Positions 33,381 to 44,463 of a stretch of 64,000 nt of DNA are shown one piece after another (within the stretch, counting starts at the first letter, position 1; the number at the start of each line of letters is the position of its first letter). The translations under genes were made by a program, and so were the position numbers. Source of the DNA: Symsagittifera roscoffensis (lineage: Eukaryota; Xenacoelomorpha; Acoela; Convolutidae); contig NC_087065.1 in the NCBI RefSeq assembly GCF_963678635.1, positions 59,546,754 to 59,610,753 of the forward strand, given 5' to 3'. Below the pieces are notes generated by a model, which saw only the letters and a list, made by a program, of their open reading frames with translations, did no database searches and had not been told where the DNA came from.

Positions 33381-34832
33381 GAAATTGAGAAAAAGTGGGC
33401 ATGACGAACAACTAGCTTTGAAAAAGGTTCAAGTTAAAGCTGTTCCTCCATCTGGATTGGATAATTACAATTACTTGCAAGAGACTTGGAAGAAAAACTG
33501 AATGGCAATGTTCAAAGACTTTTTGCAGTGGTACAACAATAAGGATGCAGTTCCAACCCTGGAGGCAATGCAAAAAATGGTTCAGTTTTATCATTGAAAC
33601 TTGAATGTACTCTTCCAAATCTAGCAAACATATGTCCACACAAATCTAAAATTTACAAATTTTATCCATTTTGCGAAAGTGATAAAGATTTGTGTGAAAA
33701 AAGTCAAGAAGGTATGACTAGTGGACCTTCCATTGTGTTCACTCGAAAAGCTGTAGTTGATGAGACATTTATCAGAAATTCATGAAACATATGTAAATCA
33801 ATTGTTGGAATTGATGGAAGTCAGCTCTAGCACTTCTCAATGTGTCAAGAGATGCCAACAGGGCTGCATACGAGATGGGAGTTTGACACTGATATGCAGA
33901 AATTCAAGGCTAGACATAATCGAACTCACAACTTTGAAAATATGGTCATGTCTTTTTAGCAGGGAACAAAACCAAAAAGTAAAATCGAGAGTTTTTTCAC
34001 ATCTGGAAAACAGAAAAAAAATTGACTGTTTTAATGTGGACGGTTATTGTGATCACTGTAAGACAGTGTTTGAGCCAATGGGATGTTACTACCACTTCTG
34101 TTCCTGTCAAGAAGCTCGTCCCTCCTTAACAGATCAGGATTTTGAGCGAGGAAACAAGAAGAGAGAAATGGATGATATGAGACGGGAATGTATAAAAGAG
34201 AAAGGATACAAAAATGAAGAAATGTGGGAGTGTGACTGGTGGGAAAGTTTCAAAACCAATGACAAGATCAAAAATCAAGTCAGAACCCAATTTCGTTACA
34301 ACATACCTCTTTCTATATGCTCCCTTCTAGCAAAAATAAAAGATGGATTTCTTTTTGGCTACGTTCAGTGCGACTTAGTTGTTCTAGATGAACTGAAATC
34401 AAAACTTGCAAATTTTCCTCCAATCTCCAAAAAAACTGAGGTTGTAAGAAAAGATATCGGAGAATAAATGAAGAACTATGCAATTGAAAACGAAACGCTT
34501 AAACATCCTCAAAGTCTGCTGATATCAAGTTTCAAGCTGGAAAATGGAACAATTATAACTCCTCTGCTCAACTTTTATTTGGAAATTGGCTTGCAGTGCA
34601 CCAAAATTTACCGTTTTGTTCAGAATACTCCACGGAAATGTTTCAATAATTTCGTGCAGTATGGAAAACTCAGAATGTTGGAGCTCTACTGTAACTTCTT
34701 CGACAAATTCTGTGATGTAAATAAGTTTGAAGAGTTAGAGATGGACACAGACTCGCTTTATTTAGCTCTTGCTGAAGAAAATTTATGCGACTGTATCCAA
34801 CCAGATAAGAGAGCTGCTTGGGAAAAATGAGG
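33381..34832 (+). pseudogene. polB: PolB fragment without exonuclease and motif B (duplicate)
   Basis: Duplicate of 23712-25162 with the same in-frame loss of motif B (FNNFVQ joined to YGKLRML). It differs by several amino-acid changes around KNEEMWECDWWESFKTND and NQVRTQFRYNIPLS, which look like older variation or copying from a neighbouring unit. Motif C at ~34742. Confidence 0.85.
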
Positions 34833-35910
34833 GATGTGGACGGTTATTGTGATCACTGTAAGACAGTGTCTGAAGCAATGGGATGTTACTACCACTTCTG
34901 TTCCTGTCAGGAAGCTCGTCCTTCCTTAACAGATCAGGATATTGAGCGAGGAAACAAGAGAGAGATGGATGATATGAGACGGGAATACATAAAAGAGAAA
35001 GGATAGAAAATTGAAGAAATGTGGGAGTGTGACTGGTGGAAAAGTTTCAAAACTAATGACAAGATCAAAAATCACGTCAGAACCCGTTTTCCTTAGAAGA
35101 TACCTCTTTCTCTAGACTCCCTTCTAGCAAAAATAAAAGATGGATCTCTTTTTGGCAACGTTTAGTGCGACTTAGTTGTTCCACATGAGCTGAAATCAAT
35201 ATTCGCAAACTTTCCTCCAATTTCCAAAAATACTGAGGTTGTAAGAAAAGATATCGGAGAATACATGAAGAATTATGCAATTGAAAACGAAACGCTTAAA
35301 CATCCTCAAAGTGTGCTGATATCTAGTTTCAAGCTGGAAAATGGAACAGTTATAACTCCTCTATTCAACTTTTATTTGGAACTTGGCTTGCAGTGCACCA
35401 AAATTTACCGTTTTATTCAGTATACTCCACGGAAATTTTTCAATAATTTCGTTCAATCAGTGGTTGATGTGAGAAAAGAAGGAGATGAAAACCCTCCAAT
35501 ATGAGTTGTAGCAGAAACAAGGAAATTTTTGGGTAGTTCCTCGTATGGATATCAGATCATGGATAGATCGAGACATACAATCACAAAATATCTGAACGAC
35601 GAAAAAACTCATAAGGCGATCAATGAACCACTGTTTAAAAGACTGAACACATTGAGAAAGACTTATATGAGGTCGAATTGTTGAAATCCACCATTGAACA
35701 CAGAGAACTCATCATTGTTGGATTTTTCATACTGCAGTATGGAAAACTCAGAATGTTGGAGCTCTACTGTAACTTCTTCGACAAATTCTGTGATGTAAAT
35801 AGGTTTGAAGAGTTAGAGATGGACACAGACTCGCTTTATTTAGCTCTTGCTGAAGAAAATTTATACGTCTGTATCCAACCAGATAAGAGAGCTGCTTGGG
35901 GAAAATGAGG
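34833..35910 (+). pseudogene. polB: PolB palm unit 1
   Basis: VDGYCDHCKTVSEAMG to KRAAWGK. Stops at GYK (TAG), PY (TAG) and NV (TAG); then KNYAIENETLKHPQSVLISS is open. Motif B region (FLGSSSYGYQIMD) and motif C (MDTDSLYLAL) are both present, in different frames. Confidence 0.82.
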
Positions 35911-36990
35911 GATGTGGACGGTTATTGTGATCACTGTAAGACAGTGTCTGAAGCAATGGGATGTTACTACCACTTCTGTTCCTGTCAAGAAGCTCCTCGT
36001 TCCTTAACAGATCAGGATATTGATCGAGGAAACAAGAAGAGAGAGATGGATGATATGGGACGTGAATACATAAAAGAGAAAGGATACAAAGTTGAAGAAT
36101 TGTGGGAGTGTGACTGGTGGGAAAGTTTCAAAACCAATGACAAGATCAAAAATCACATCAAAACCCATTTTCCTTACAAGAGACGTTTTTCTACAGACTC
36201 CCTTCTAGCAAAAATAAAAGATGGATCTCTTTTTGGCTACATTCAGAGCGAATTAGTTGTTCCAGATGAACTGAAATCAAAATTAGCAAATTTTCCTCCA
36301 ATTTTCAAAAAAACTGAGGTTGGAATAAAAGTTATCGGAGAACACATGAAGAATTATGCAATTGAAAACGAAGTGTTTAAATATCCTCAAAGAATGCTGA
36401 TATCTAGTTTCAAGCTGGAAAATGGAACAATTATAACTCCTCTGCTCAACTTTTATTTGGAAATTGGCTTGCAGTGCACCAAAATTTACCGTTTTGTTCA
36501 GAATACTCCACGGAAATGTTTCAATAATTTCGTTCAATCAGTGGTTGATGTGAGAAAAGAAGGAGATGAAAACCCTCCAATATGAGTTGTAGCAGGAACA
36601 ATGAAATTTTTGGGTAGTTCCTCGTATGGATATCAGATCATGGATAGATCGAGACATACAATCACAAAATATCTGACGATGAAAAAACTCATAAGGCGAT
36701 CAATGAACCACTGTTTAAAAGACTGAACACATTGAGAAAGACTTATATGAGGTCGAATTGTTGAAATCCACCATTGAACACAGAGAACTCATCATTGTTG
36801 GATTTTTCATACTGCAGTATGGAAAACTCAGATGGTTGGAGCTCTACTGTAACTTCTTCGACAAATTCTGTGATGTAAATAAGTTTGAAGAGTTAGAGAT
36901 GGACACAGACTCGCTTTATTTAGCTCTTGCTGAAGAAAATTTATACTTCTGTATCCAACCAGATAAGAGAGCTGCTTGGGGAAAATGAGG
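35911..36990 (+). pseudogene. polB: PolB palm unit 2
   Basis: The best-preserved early unit: open for 229 codons (35896-36585) from VDGYCDHC through SLFGYIQSELVVPDELKSK and YFRFVQ-like core to ENPPI, then a stop (Leu/Ser-Gly replaced by TGA) just before motif B. Motif C follows at ~36900 in another frame. Confidence 0.82.
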
Positions 36991-37768
36991 GATGTGGACG
37001 GTTATTGTGATCACTGTAAGACAGTGTCTGAAGCAATGGGATGTTACTACCACTTCTGTTCCTGTCAAGAAGCTCGTCCTTCCTTAACAGATCAGGATAT
37101 TGAGCGAGGAAACAAGAGAGAGATGGATGATATGAGACGGGAATACATAAAAGAGAAAGGATACAAAATTGAAGAAATGTGGGAGTGTGACTGGTGGAAA
37201 AGTTTCAAAACTAATGACAAGATCAAAAATCACGTCAGAACCCGTTTTCCTTACAAGATACCTCTTTCTCTAGACTCCCTTCTAGCAAAAATAAAAGATG
37301 GATCTCTTTTTGGCAACGTTTAGTGCGACTTAGTTGTTCCACATGAACTGAAATCAAAATTCGCAAACTTTCCTCCAATTTCCAAACATACTGAGGTTGT
37401 AAGAAAAGATATCGGAGAATACATGAAGAATTATGCAATTGAAAACGAAACGCTTAAACATCCTCAAAGTGAGCTGATATCTAGTTTGAAGCTGGAAAAT
37501 GGAACAGTTATAACTCCTCTGTTCAACTTTTATTTGGAACTTGGCTTGCAGTGCACCAAAATTTACCGTTTTATTCAGTATACTCCACGGAAATTTTTCA
37601 ATAATTTCGTTCAATCAGTGGTTGATGTGAGAAAAGAAGGAGATGAAAACCCTCCAATATGAGTTGTAGCAGAAACAAGGAAATTTTTGGGTAGTTCCTC
37701 GTATGGATATCAGATCATGGATAGATCGAGACATACAATCACAAAATTTCTGAACGATGAAAAAACTC
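36991..37768 (+). pseudogene. polB: PolB palm unit 3, truncated before motif C
   Basis: Stop at NV (TAG, 37321); KNYAIENETLKHPQSELISS follows, then motif B (FLGSSSYGYQIMD, ~37690). At ~37768 (GAAAAAACTCCC) the unit is cut and joined to the YYHFCSCQE part of the next unit, so motif C is missing. Confidence 0.82.
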
Positions 37769-38800
37769 CCACTACTACCACTTCTGTTCCTGTCAAGAAG
37801 CTCCTCGTTCCTTAACAGATCAGGATATTGATCGAGGAAACAAGAAGAGAGAGATGGATGATATGGGACGTGAATACATAAAAGAGAAAGGATACAAAGT
37901 TGAAGAATTGTGGGAGTGTGACTGGTGCGAAAGTTTCAAAACCAATGACAAGATCAAAAATCACGTCAGAACCAATTTTCCTTACAAGAAACCTTTTTCT
38001 ACAGACTCCCTTCTAGCAAAAATAAAAGATGGATCTCTTTTTGGCTACATTCAGTGCGAATTAGTTGTTCCAGATGAACTGAAATCAAAATTAGCAAATT
38101 TTCCTCCAATTTTCAAAAATACTGAGGTTGGAAGAAAAGATATCGGAGAACACATGAAGAATTATGCATTTGAAAACGAAGTGTTTAAATATCCTCAAAG
38201 AATGCTGACATCTAGTTTCAAGCTGGAAATTCGAACAGTTATTACTCCTCTGTTCAACTTTTATTTGGAACTTGGCTTGCAGTGCACCAAAATTTACCGT
38301 TTTGTTCAGTATACTCCACGGAAATTTCTCAATAATTTCGTTCAATCAGTGGTTGATGAGAGAAAAGAAGGAGATGAAAACCCTCCATCATGAGTTGTAG
38401 CAGAAACAAGGAAACTTTTGGGTAGTTCCTCGTATGGATATCAGATCATGGATAGATCGAGACATACAATCACAAAATATCTGAACGATGAAAAAACTCA
38501 TAAGGCGATCATTGAACCACTGTTTAAAAGACTGAAAACATTGAGAAAGACTTATATGAGGTCAAATTGATGAAATCCACCATTGAACACAGAGAATCCA
38601 TCATTGTTGGATTTTTCATACTGCAGTATGGAAAACTCAGAATGTTGGAGCTCTACTATAACTTCTTCGACAAATTCTGTGATGCAAAAAATTTTGAAGA
38701 GTTAGAGATGGACACAGAATTGCTTTATTTAGCTCTTGCTGATGAAAATTTATACGACTGTATCCAACCAGATAAGAGAGCTGCTCGTGATAAAATGAGG
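37769..38800 (+). pseudogene. polB: PolB palm unit 4, truncated at start
   Basis: Begins in YYHFCSCQEAPRS and is open as 179 codons from 37854 (MDDMGREYIKEKGYKVEELW) to ENPPS and TGA. Motif B in the next frame; motif C altered to MDTELLYLALADEN, with Asp-Ser changed to Glu-Leu at ~38712, which would abolish metal binding. Confidence 0.82.
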
Positions 38801-39883
38801 GATGTGGACGGTTTTTGTGATCACTGTAAGAGAGTGTCTTGAGCAATGGGATGTTACTACCACTTCTGTTCCTGTCAAGAAGCTCGTCCTTCCTTAACAG
38901 ATCAGGATATTGAGCGAGGAAACAAGAAGAGAGAGATGGATGATATGAGACGTGAATACATAAAAGAGAAAGGATACAAAGTTGAAGAATTGTGGGAGTG
39001 TGACTGGTGGGAAAGTTTCAAAACCAATGACAAGATCAAAAATCACGTCAGAACCAATTTTTCTTACAAGAAACCTTTTTCTACAGACTCCCTTCTAGCA
39101 AAAATAAAAGATGGATCTCTTTTTGGCTACATTCAGTGCGAATTAGTTGTTCCAGATGAACTGAAATCAAAATTAGCAAATTTTACTCCAATTTTCAAAA
39201 ATACTGAGGTTGGAAGAAAAGATGTCGGAGAATACATGAAAAATTATGCAATTGAAAACGAAGTGCTTAAACATCCTCAAAGAAAGCTGATATCTAGTTT
39301 CAAGCTGGAAAATGGAACAGTTATTACTCCTCTGTTCAACTTTTATTTGGAACTTGGCTTGCAGTGCACCAAAATTTACCGTTTTGTTCAGTATACTCCA
39401 CGGAAATGTTTCAATAATTTCGTTCAATCAGTGGTTGATAAGAGAAGAGAAGGAGATGAAAACCCTCTATCAGGAGTTGTAGCAGAAACAATGAAACTTT
39501 TGGGTAGTTCCTCGTATGGATATCAGATCATGGATAGAGCGAGACATGCAGTCACAAATTATCTGAACGATGAAAAACTCATAAGGCGATCAATGAACCA
39601 CTGTTTAAAAGACTGAACACAGTTGAGAAAGACTTATTGATGTCGAATTGTTGAAATCCACCATTGAACACAGAGAAACCATCTTTGTTGGATTTTTCAT
39701 ACTGCAGTATGGAAAACTCAGAATGTTGGAGCTCTACTATAACTTCTTCGACAAATTCTGTGATGTAAATAAATTTGAAGAGTTAGAGATGGACACCGAC
39801 TCGCTCTTAGTTTAGCTCTTGCTGAGGAAAGTTTATACGACTGCATCCAACCAGATAAGAGAGCTGCTTGTGAAAAAATGAGG
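38801..39883 (+). pseudogene. polB: PolB palm unit 5
   Basis: Open for 256 codons from MGCYYHF (38846) through SLFGYIQCELVVPDELKSK, YRFVQYTPRKCFNNFVQSVV, motif B GSSSYGYQIMDRARH to CLKD (39616), then stop and a frame change; motif C region has an extra base (MDTDSLLV-stop). Confidence 0.85.
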
Positions 39884-40966
39884 GATGTGGACGGTTATTG
39901 TGATCACTGAAAGACAGTGTCTTGAGAAATGGGATGTTACTACCACTTCTGTTCCTGTCAAGAAGCTCGTCCTTCCTTAACAGATCAGGATATTGAGCGA
40001 GGAAACAAGAAGAGAGAGATGGATGATATGAGACGTGAATACATAAAAGAGAAAGGATACAAAGTTGAAGAATTGTGGGAGTGTGACTGGTGGGAAAGTT
40101 TCAAAACCAATGACAAGATCAAAAATCACGTCAGAACCAATTTTTCTTACAAGAAACCTTTTTCTACAGACTCCCTTCTAGCAAAAATAAAAGATGGATC
40201 TCTTTTTGGCTACATTCAGTGCGAATTAGTTGTTCCAGATGAACTGAAATCAAAATTAGCAAATTTTACTCCAATTTTCAAAAATACTGAGGTTGGAAGA
40301 AAAGATGTCGGAGAATACATGAAAAATTATGCAATTGAAAACGAAGTGCTTAAACATCCTCAAAGAAAGCTGATATCTAGTTTCAAGCTGGAAAATGGAA
40401 CAGTTATTACTCCTCTGTTCAACTTTTATTTGGAACTTGGCTTGCAGTGCACCAAAATTTACCGTTTTGTTCAGTATACTCCACGGAAATGTTTCAATAA
40501 TTTCGTTCAATCAGTGGTTGATAAGAGAAGAGAAGGAGATGAAAACCCTCTATCAGGAGTTGTAGCAGAAACAATGAAACTTTTGGGTAGTTCCTCGTAT
40601 GGATATCAGATCATGGATAGAGCGAGACATGCAGTCACAAATTATCTGAACGATGAAAAACTCATAAGGCGATCAATGAACCACTGTTTAAAAGACTGAA
40701 CACAGTTGAGAAAGACTTATTGATGTCGAATTGTTGAAATCCACCATTGAACACAGAGAAACCATCTTTGTTGGATTTTTCATACTGCAGTATGGAAAAC
40801 TCAGAATGTTGGAGCTCTACTATAACTTCTTCGACAAATTCTGTGATGTAAATAAATTTGAAGAGTTAGAGATGGACACCGACTCGCTCTTAGTTTAGCT
40901 CTTGCTGAGGAAAGTTTATACGACTGCATCCAACCAGATAAGAGAGCTGCTTGTGAAAAAATGAGG
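39884..40966 (+). pseudogene. polB: PolB palm unit 6
   Basis: The 256-codon frame 39929-40699 is identical in protein to that of unit 5. The segment ahead of it carries CAC-TGA-AAG (Cys lost to a stop) and CTTGAGAAATG in place of the unit 5 CTTGAGCAATG. Confidence 0.85.
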
Positions 40967-42049
40967 GATGTGGACGGTTATTGTGATCACTGAAAGACAG
41001 TGTCTTGAGAAATGGGATGTTACTACCACTTCTGTTCCTGTCAAGAAGCTCGTCCTTCCTTAACAGATCAGGATATTGAGCGAGGAAACAAGAAGAGAGA
41101 GATGGATGATATGAGACGTGAATACATAAAAGAGAAAGGATACAAAGTTGAAGAATTGTGGGAGTGTGACTGGTGGGAAAGTTTCAAAACCAATGACAAG
41201 ATCAAAAATCACGTCAGAACCAATTTTCCTTACAAGAAACCTTTTTCTACAGACTCCCTTCTAGCAAAAATAAAAGATGGATCTCTTTTTGGCTACATTC
41301 AGTGCGAATTAGTTGTTCCAGATGAACTGAAATCAAAATTAGCAAATTTTACTCCAATTTTCAAAAATACTGAGGTTGGAAGAAAAGATATCGGAGAATA
41401 CATGAAAAATTATGCAATTGAAAACGAAGTGCTTAAACATCCTCAAAGAAAGCTGATATCTAGTTTCAAGCTGGAAAATGGAACAGTTATTACTCCTCTG
41501 TTCAACTTTTATTTGGAACTTGGCTTGCAGTGCACCAAAATTTACCGTTTTGTTCAGTATACTCCACGGAAATGTTTCAATAATTTCGTTCAATCAGTGG
41601 TTGATAAGAGAAGAGAAGGAGATGAAAACCCTCTATCAGGAGTTGTAGCAGAAACAATGAAACTTTTGGGTAGTTCCTCGTATGGATATCAGATCATGGA
41701 TAGAGCGAGACATGCAGTCACAAATTATCTGAACGATGAAAAACTCATAAGGCGATCAATGAACCACTGTTTAAAAGACTGAACACAGTTGAGAAAGACT
41801 TATTGATGTCGAATTGTTGAAATCCACCATTGAACACAGAGAAACCATCTTTGTTGGATTTTTCATACTGCAGTATGGAAAACTCAGAATGTTGGAGCTC
41901 TACTATAACTTCTTCGACAAATTCTGTGATGTAAATAAATTTGAAGAGTTAGAGATGGACACCGACTCGCTCTTAGTTTAGCTCTTGATGAGGAAAGTTT
42001 ATACGACTGCATCCAACCAGATAAGAGAGCTGCTTGTGAAAAAATGAGG
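40967..42049 (+). pseudogene. polB: PolB palm unit 7
   Basis: Frame 41012-41782, 256 codons, differing from units 5-6 at two residues (NFPYKK for NFSYKK, DIGEYM for DVGEYM), both closer to the outer units. Confidence 0.85.
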
Positions 42050-43434
42050 GATGTGGACGGTTATTGTGATCACTGAAAGACAGTGTCTTGAGAAATGGGA
42101 TGTTACTACCACTTCTGTTCCTGTCAAGAAGCTCGTCCTTCCTTAACAGATCAGGATATTGGGCGAGGAAACAAGAAGAGAGAGATGGATGATATGAGAC
42201 GGGAATACATAAAAGAGAAAGGATACAAAGTTGAAGAATTGTGGGAGTGTGACTGGTGGGAAAGTTTCAAAATCAATGACAAGATTAAAAATCACGTCAA
42301 AACCCATTTTCCTTACAAGAGACGTTTTTCTACAGACTCCCTTCTAGCAAAAATAAAAGATGGATCTCTTTTTGGCTACCTTCAGTGCGACTTAGTTGTT
42401 CCAGATGAACTGAAATCAAAATTTGCAAATTTTCCTCCAATTTTCAAAAAATACTGAGGTTGGAAGAAAAGATATCGGAGAACACATGAAGAATTATGCA
42501 ATTGAAAACGAAGTGCTAAAACATCTTCAAAGAATGCTGATATCTAGTTTCAAGCTGGAAAATGGAATAGTTATTACTCCTCTGTTAAACTTTTATTTGG
42601 AAATTGGCTTGCAGTGCACCACAATTTACCGTTTTGTTCAGCATACTCCACGGAATTGTTTCAATAGCTTCGTTCAATCAGTGGTTGATGCGAGAAGAGA
42701 AGGAGATGAAAACCCTCTATCAGGAGTTGGAGCAGAAACAATGAAACTTTTGGGTAGTTCCTCGTATGGATATCAGATCATGGATAGATCGAGACATACA
42801 ATCACAAAACATCTGAACGACTGTTTAACAGACTGAACACAGTTAAGAAAGACATATGTGAGGTCGAACTTCTTCGACAAATTCTGTGATGTAAACAAAT
42901 TTGAAGAGTTAGAGATGGACACAGACTCGCTTTGTTTAGCTCTTGCTGAAGAAAATTTATACGACTGTATCCAACCAGATAAGAGAGCTGCTTGGGAAAA
43001 AATGAGGGAAAATGACTGCAGAGTTTCTTTCAAGGCGGATGCAAAGCTAATTTCTTCCCTCGAACGTGTTGCAGTACGCATAAAAAGTATGATAAGCGGG
43101 AGCCGAGGCTTTTTAAAGAAGAATTTAGATGTACAGAAATGTGCTATGTTTGTGTAGCAAGACATATTGCTGCTATGACAACAAGTCGGATAAGTTCAAA
43201 TTTAGCAGTAAAGGATTAAACAAGCGAGTTCTCGAAGATTCTGGAAATGGACCCACATCAAAGTACAGGAGAGTGCTCGATGAAGCAATCAACTTAACAT
43301 CTACAAATAGAGGATTTAGAACTATAAATCATATGGTGGCCACATTTGAACAGACAAATAAAGGACTTAGTTATTTTTATCCAAAAAGACAAGTTCAAGA
43401 TGATGGAATTCATACAAAACCCTTGAATATATAA
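42050..43434 (+). pseudogene. polB: PolB palm unit 8 with authentic C-terminus
   Basis: The last array unit continues past motif C (MDTDSLCLALAEENL, ~42920) into the natural PolB tail: ENDCRVSFKADAKL, CSKTYCCYDNKSDKFKFSSK, GLNKRVLEDSGNGPTSKYRR, then FYPKRQVQDDGIHTKPLNI and TAA at 43432-43434. A frameshift at the A6 run (42450) splits the first part, and about 130 bp between motif B and motif C (LLKSTIEHRE to LRMLELY) are missing. It is the inverted counterpart of 1373-2600. Confidence 0.87.
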
Positions 43435-44108
43435 GAACTGATGCAATGTAATAAGTTTATAACAAGTGATGCAATGTATTAAATTTTTGTATGAAGCAGT
43501 ATTTTGTTGGTGTTTTATTGTAAGGTTGCGGTAAAATTCAAATACGATGCAGTGATTTATAAACTTTCTTTGTAATTTAATTTTTCTCTCTCAAAATTTG
43601 TCTTTTTTCGAAGTTTCAGTAGGTTTCATTTTTGTTTCAAGTAGATGTTTCAAAAAACAGGAATAGATAATAAAATAGTTAATAGATGGAATTATAATAA
43701 ATTTTATCGATTTTTAAGTTTTTTTGAAAAGTTTTTTTTAAAAATTGCAGGTTTTTGGCCAAAAACTCTTACCATTGACTTACCATGCACCAAAAAACTA
43801 ATTAAAAGACCTTCATTCCACAATCTACACGTCATTAACAACTAATTTTTTCCAATTAGATAACGCGCGCCGAACTTTTTGCGAAAAACTAGACATTTCC
43901 ACACAAAATTCTCGTTTTTCTTACCATTATTTTACCATCACACAAACCATAAAACCTTACCGTTGGTATTCTCTATCTTAGTACATTGTAGACTCTATAC
44001 CCAATCTGAATATCTAGCTGGCTGACTGGATGATCTATTCTCTATCTGATTACATGGGGGTCAGCTTCCTCTCCCCCCCCCCCCACTCTCCCTCACTCTC
44101 CTACTACT
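43435..44108. repeat. Right terminal inverted repeat, non-coding part
   Basis: Reverse complement of 732-1372. Terminal-like motifs at 43967-43988 and 44036-44057. A run of 12 C near 44078 replaces a shorter GAGGGGGAG in the left repeat. Confidence 0.85.
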
Positions 44109-44114
44109 TGAGAT
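44109..44114. repeat. Right target-site duplication TGAGAT
   Basis: Exact copy of 726-731, directly following the terminal CTACTACT. Confidence 0.85.
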
Positions 44115-44463
44115 ATTACGAGAAATAGGCAGGCAAAAAAGAAAAAAAAACCAGTGACTGCACTGGTAACTTGCTTTAAAAACATTAAAAAGACCATAAT
44201 AAAACCAAAATAGGTCTAACCCGGAGATTCGCGACTCTAGGTCCAACCAAAAACAGAATTCGACACTGATTTATTTGTATTAGAATCCAAAAGAGTTTCT
44301 TTTGAAGGGTGTTTAGGTCTAGCTCGGACAACCCGAAAGCATATAGGTGTCACAGAACTCGGTGGGTGCAATAGCCGCCCACTTTAGAAAAATACTGCCT
44401 TCTGCTGCGACTTTTGCCTGCTGCGACTTTCGCGAAAAAAACTAAGATTCAGCCTCTCGAAAC
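44115..44463. other. Flank between Polinton and Ty3 remnant, nothing seen
   Basis: No gene or clear repeat. A short repeat CTGCTGCGACTTTTGCCTGCTGCGACTTT-type doublet occurs at 44402-44430. Confidence 0.5.

Larger units (their letters stand above)
15757..35139. repeat. Tandem duplication, ~9.7-kb unit, two copies
   Basis: 15757-25470 is repeated as 25471-35139. Corresponding points are 9,722 bp apart in the first part (15980 and 25702; 16604 and 26326) and 9,669 bp apart in the second (23004 and 32673; 24088 and 33757). The junction at 25471 joins PolB (AAAAGATG) to the interior of gene A (CATTGTAATCCGG) with about 2 bp of overlap. The copies differ by scattered substitutions and by a ~50-bp deletion (~94 bp lost near 29583, less other indels). 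Confidence 0.88.
34833..42049. repeat. Tandem array of PolB palm units (~1,080 bp)
   Basis: Junctions of the form AAATGAGGGATGTGGACGG fuse the sequence just after motif C (PDKRAAWEK) to the segment before CDHCKTVxEAMGCYYHF. They occur at ~25163, 34833, 35911, 36991, 38801, 39884, 40967 and 42050. Unit lengths are 1078, 1080, 1810 (two units, one shortened), 1083, 1083 and 1083 bp. The last three full units are nearly identical. Confidence 0.9.
732..44108. mobile_element. Polinton/Maverick-type DNA transposon, non-autonomous
   Basis: The ends are inverted (AGTAGTAG at 732 and CTACTACT ending 44108), begin with AG, and are flanked by identical 6-bp duplications; these are the accepted Polinton hallmarks. 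The interior carries family B DNA polymerase genes with C2H2 zinc fingers. The inverted identity extends far beyond the ends: outward PolB genes and inward acidic-protein genes occupy both arms, and the core is only about 2.2 kb (9796-11954). The right arm is expanded to about 32 kb by nested tandem duplications. I found no integrase, FtsK-like ATPase, protease or jelly-roll capsid, so it probably moved with help from another element, or is a deletion derivative. All genes are broken to some degree. Confidence 0.85.

Noticed and set aside
36283-41593. Series of 84-codon minus-strand frames (MNEIIETFPWSILNKTV type) opposite the PolB units
   Set aside because: They are the exact antisense of conserved PolB coding sequence and recur with each unit; no promoter or independent conservation.
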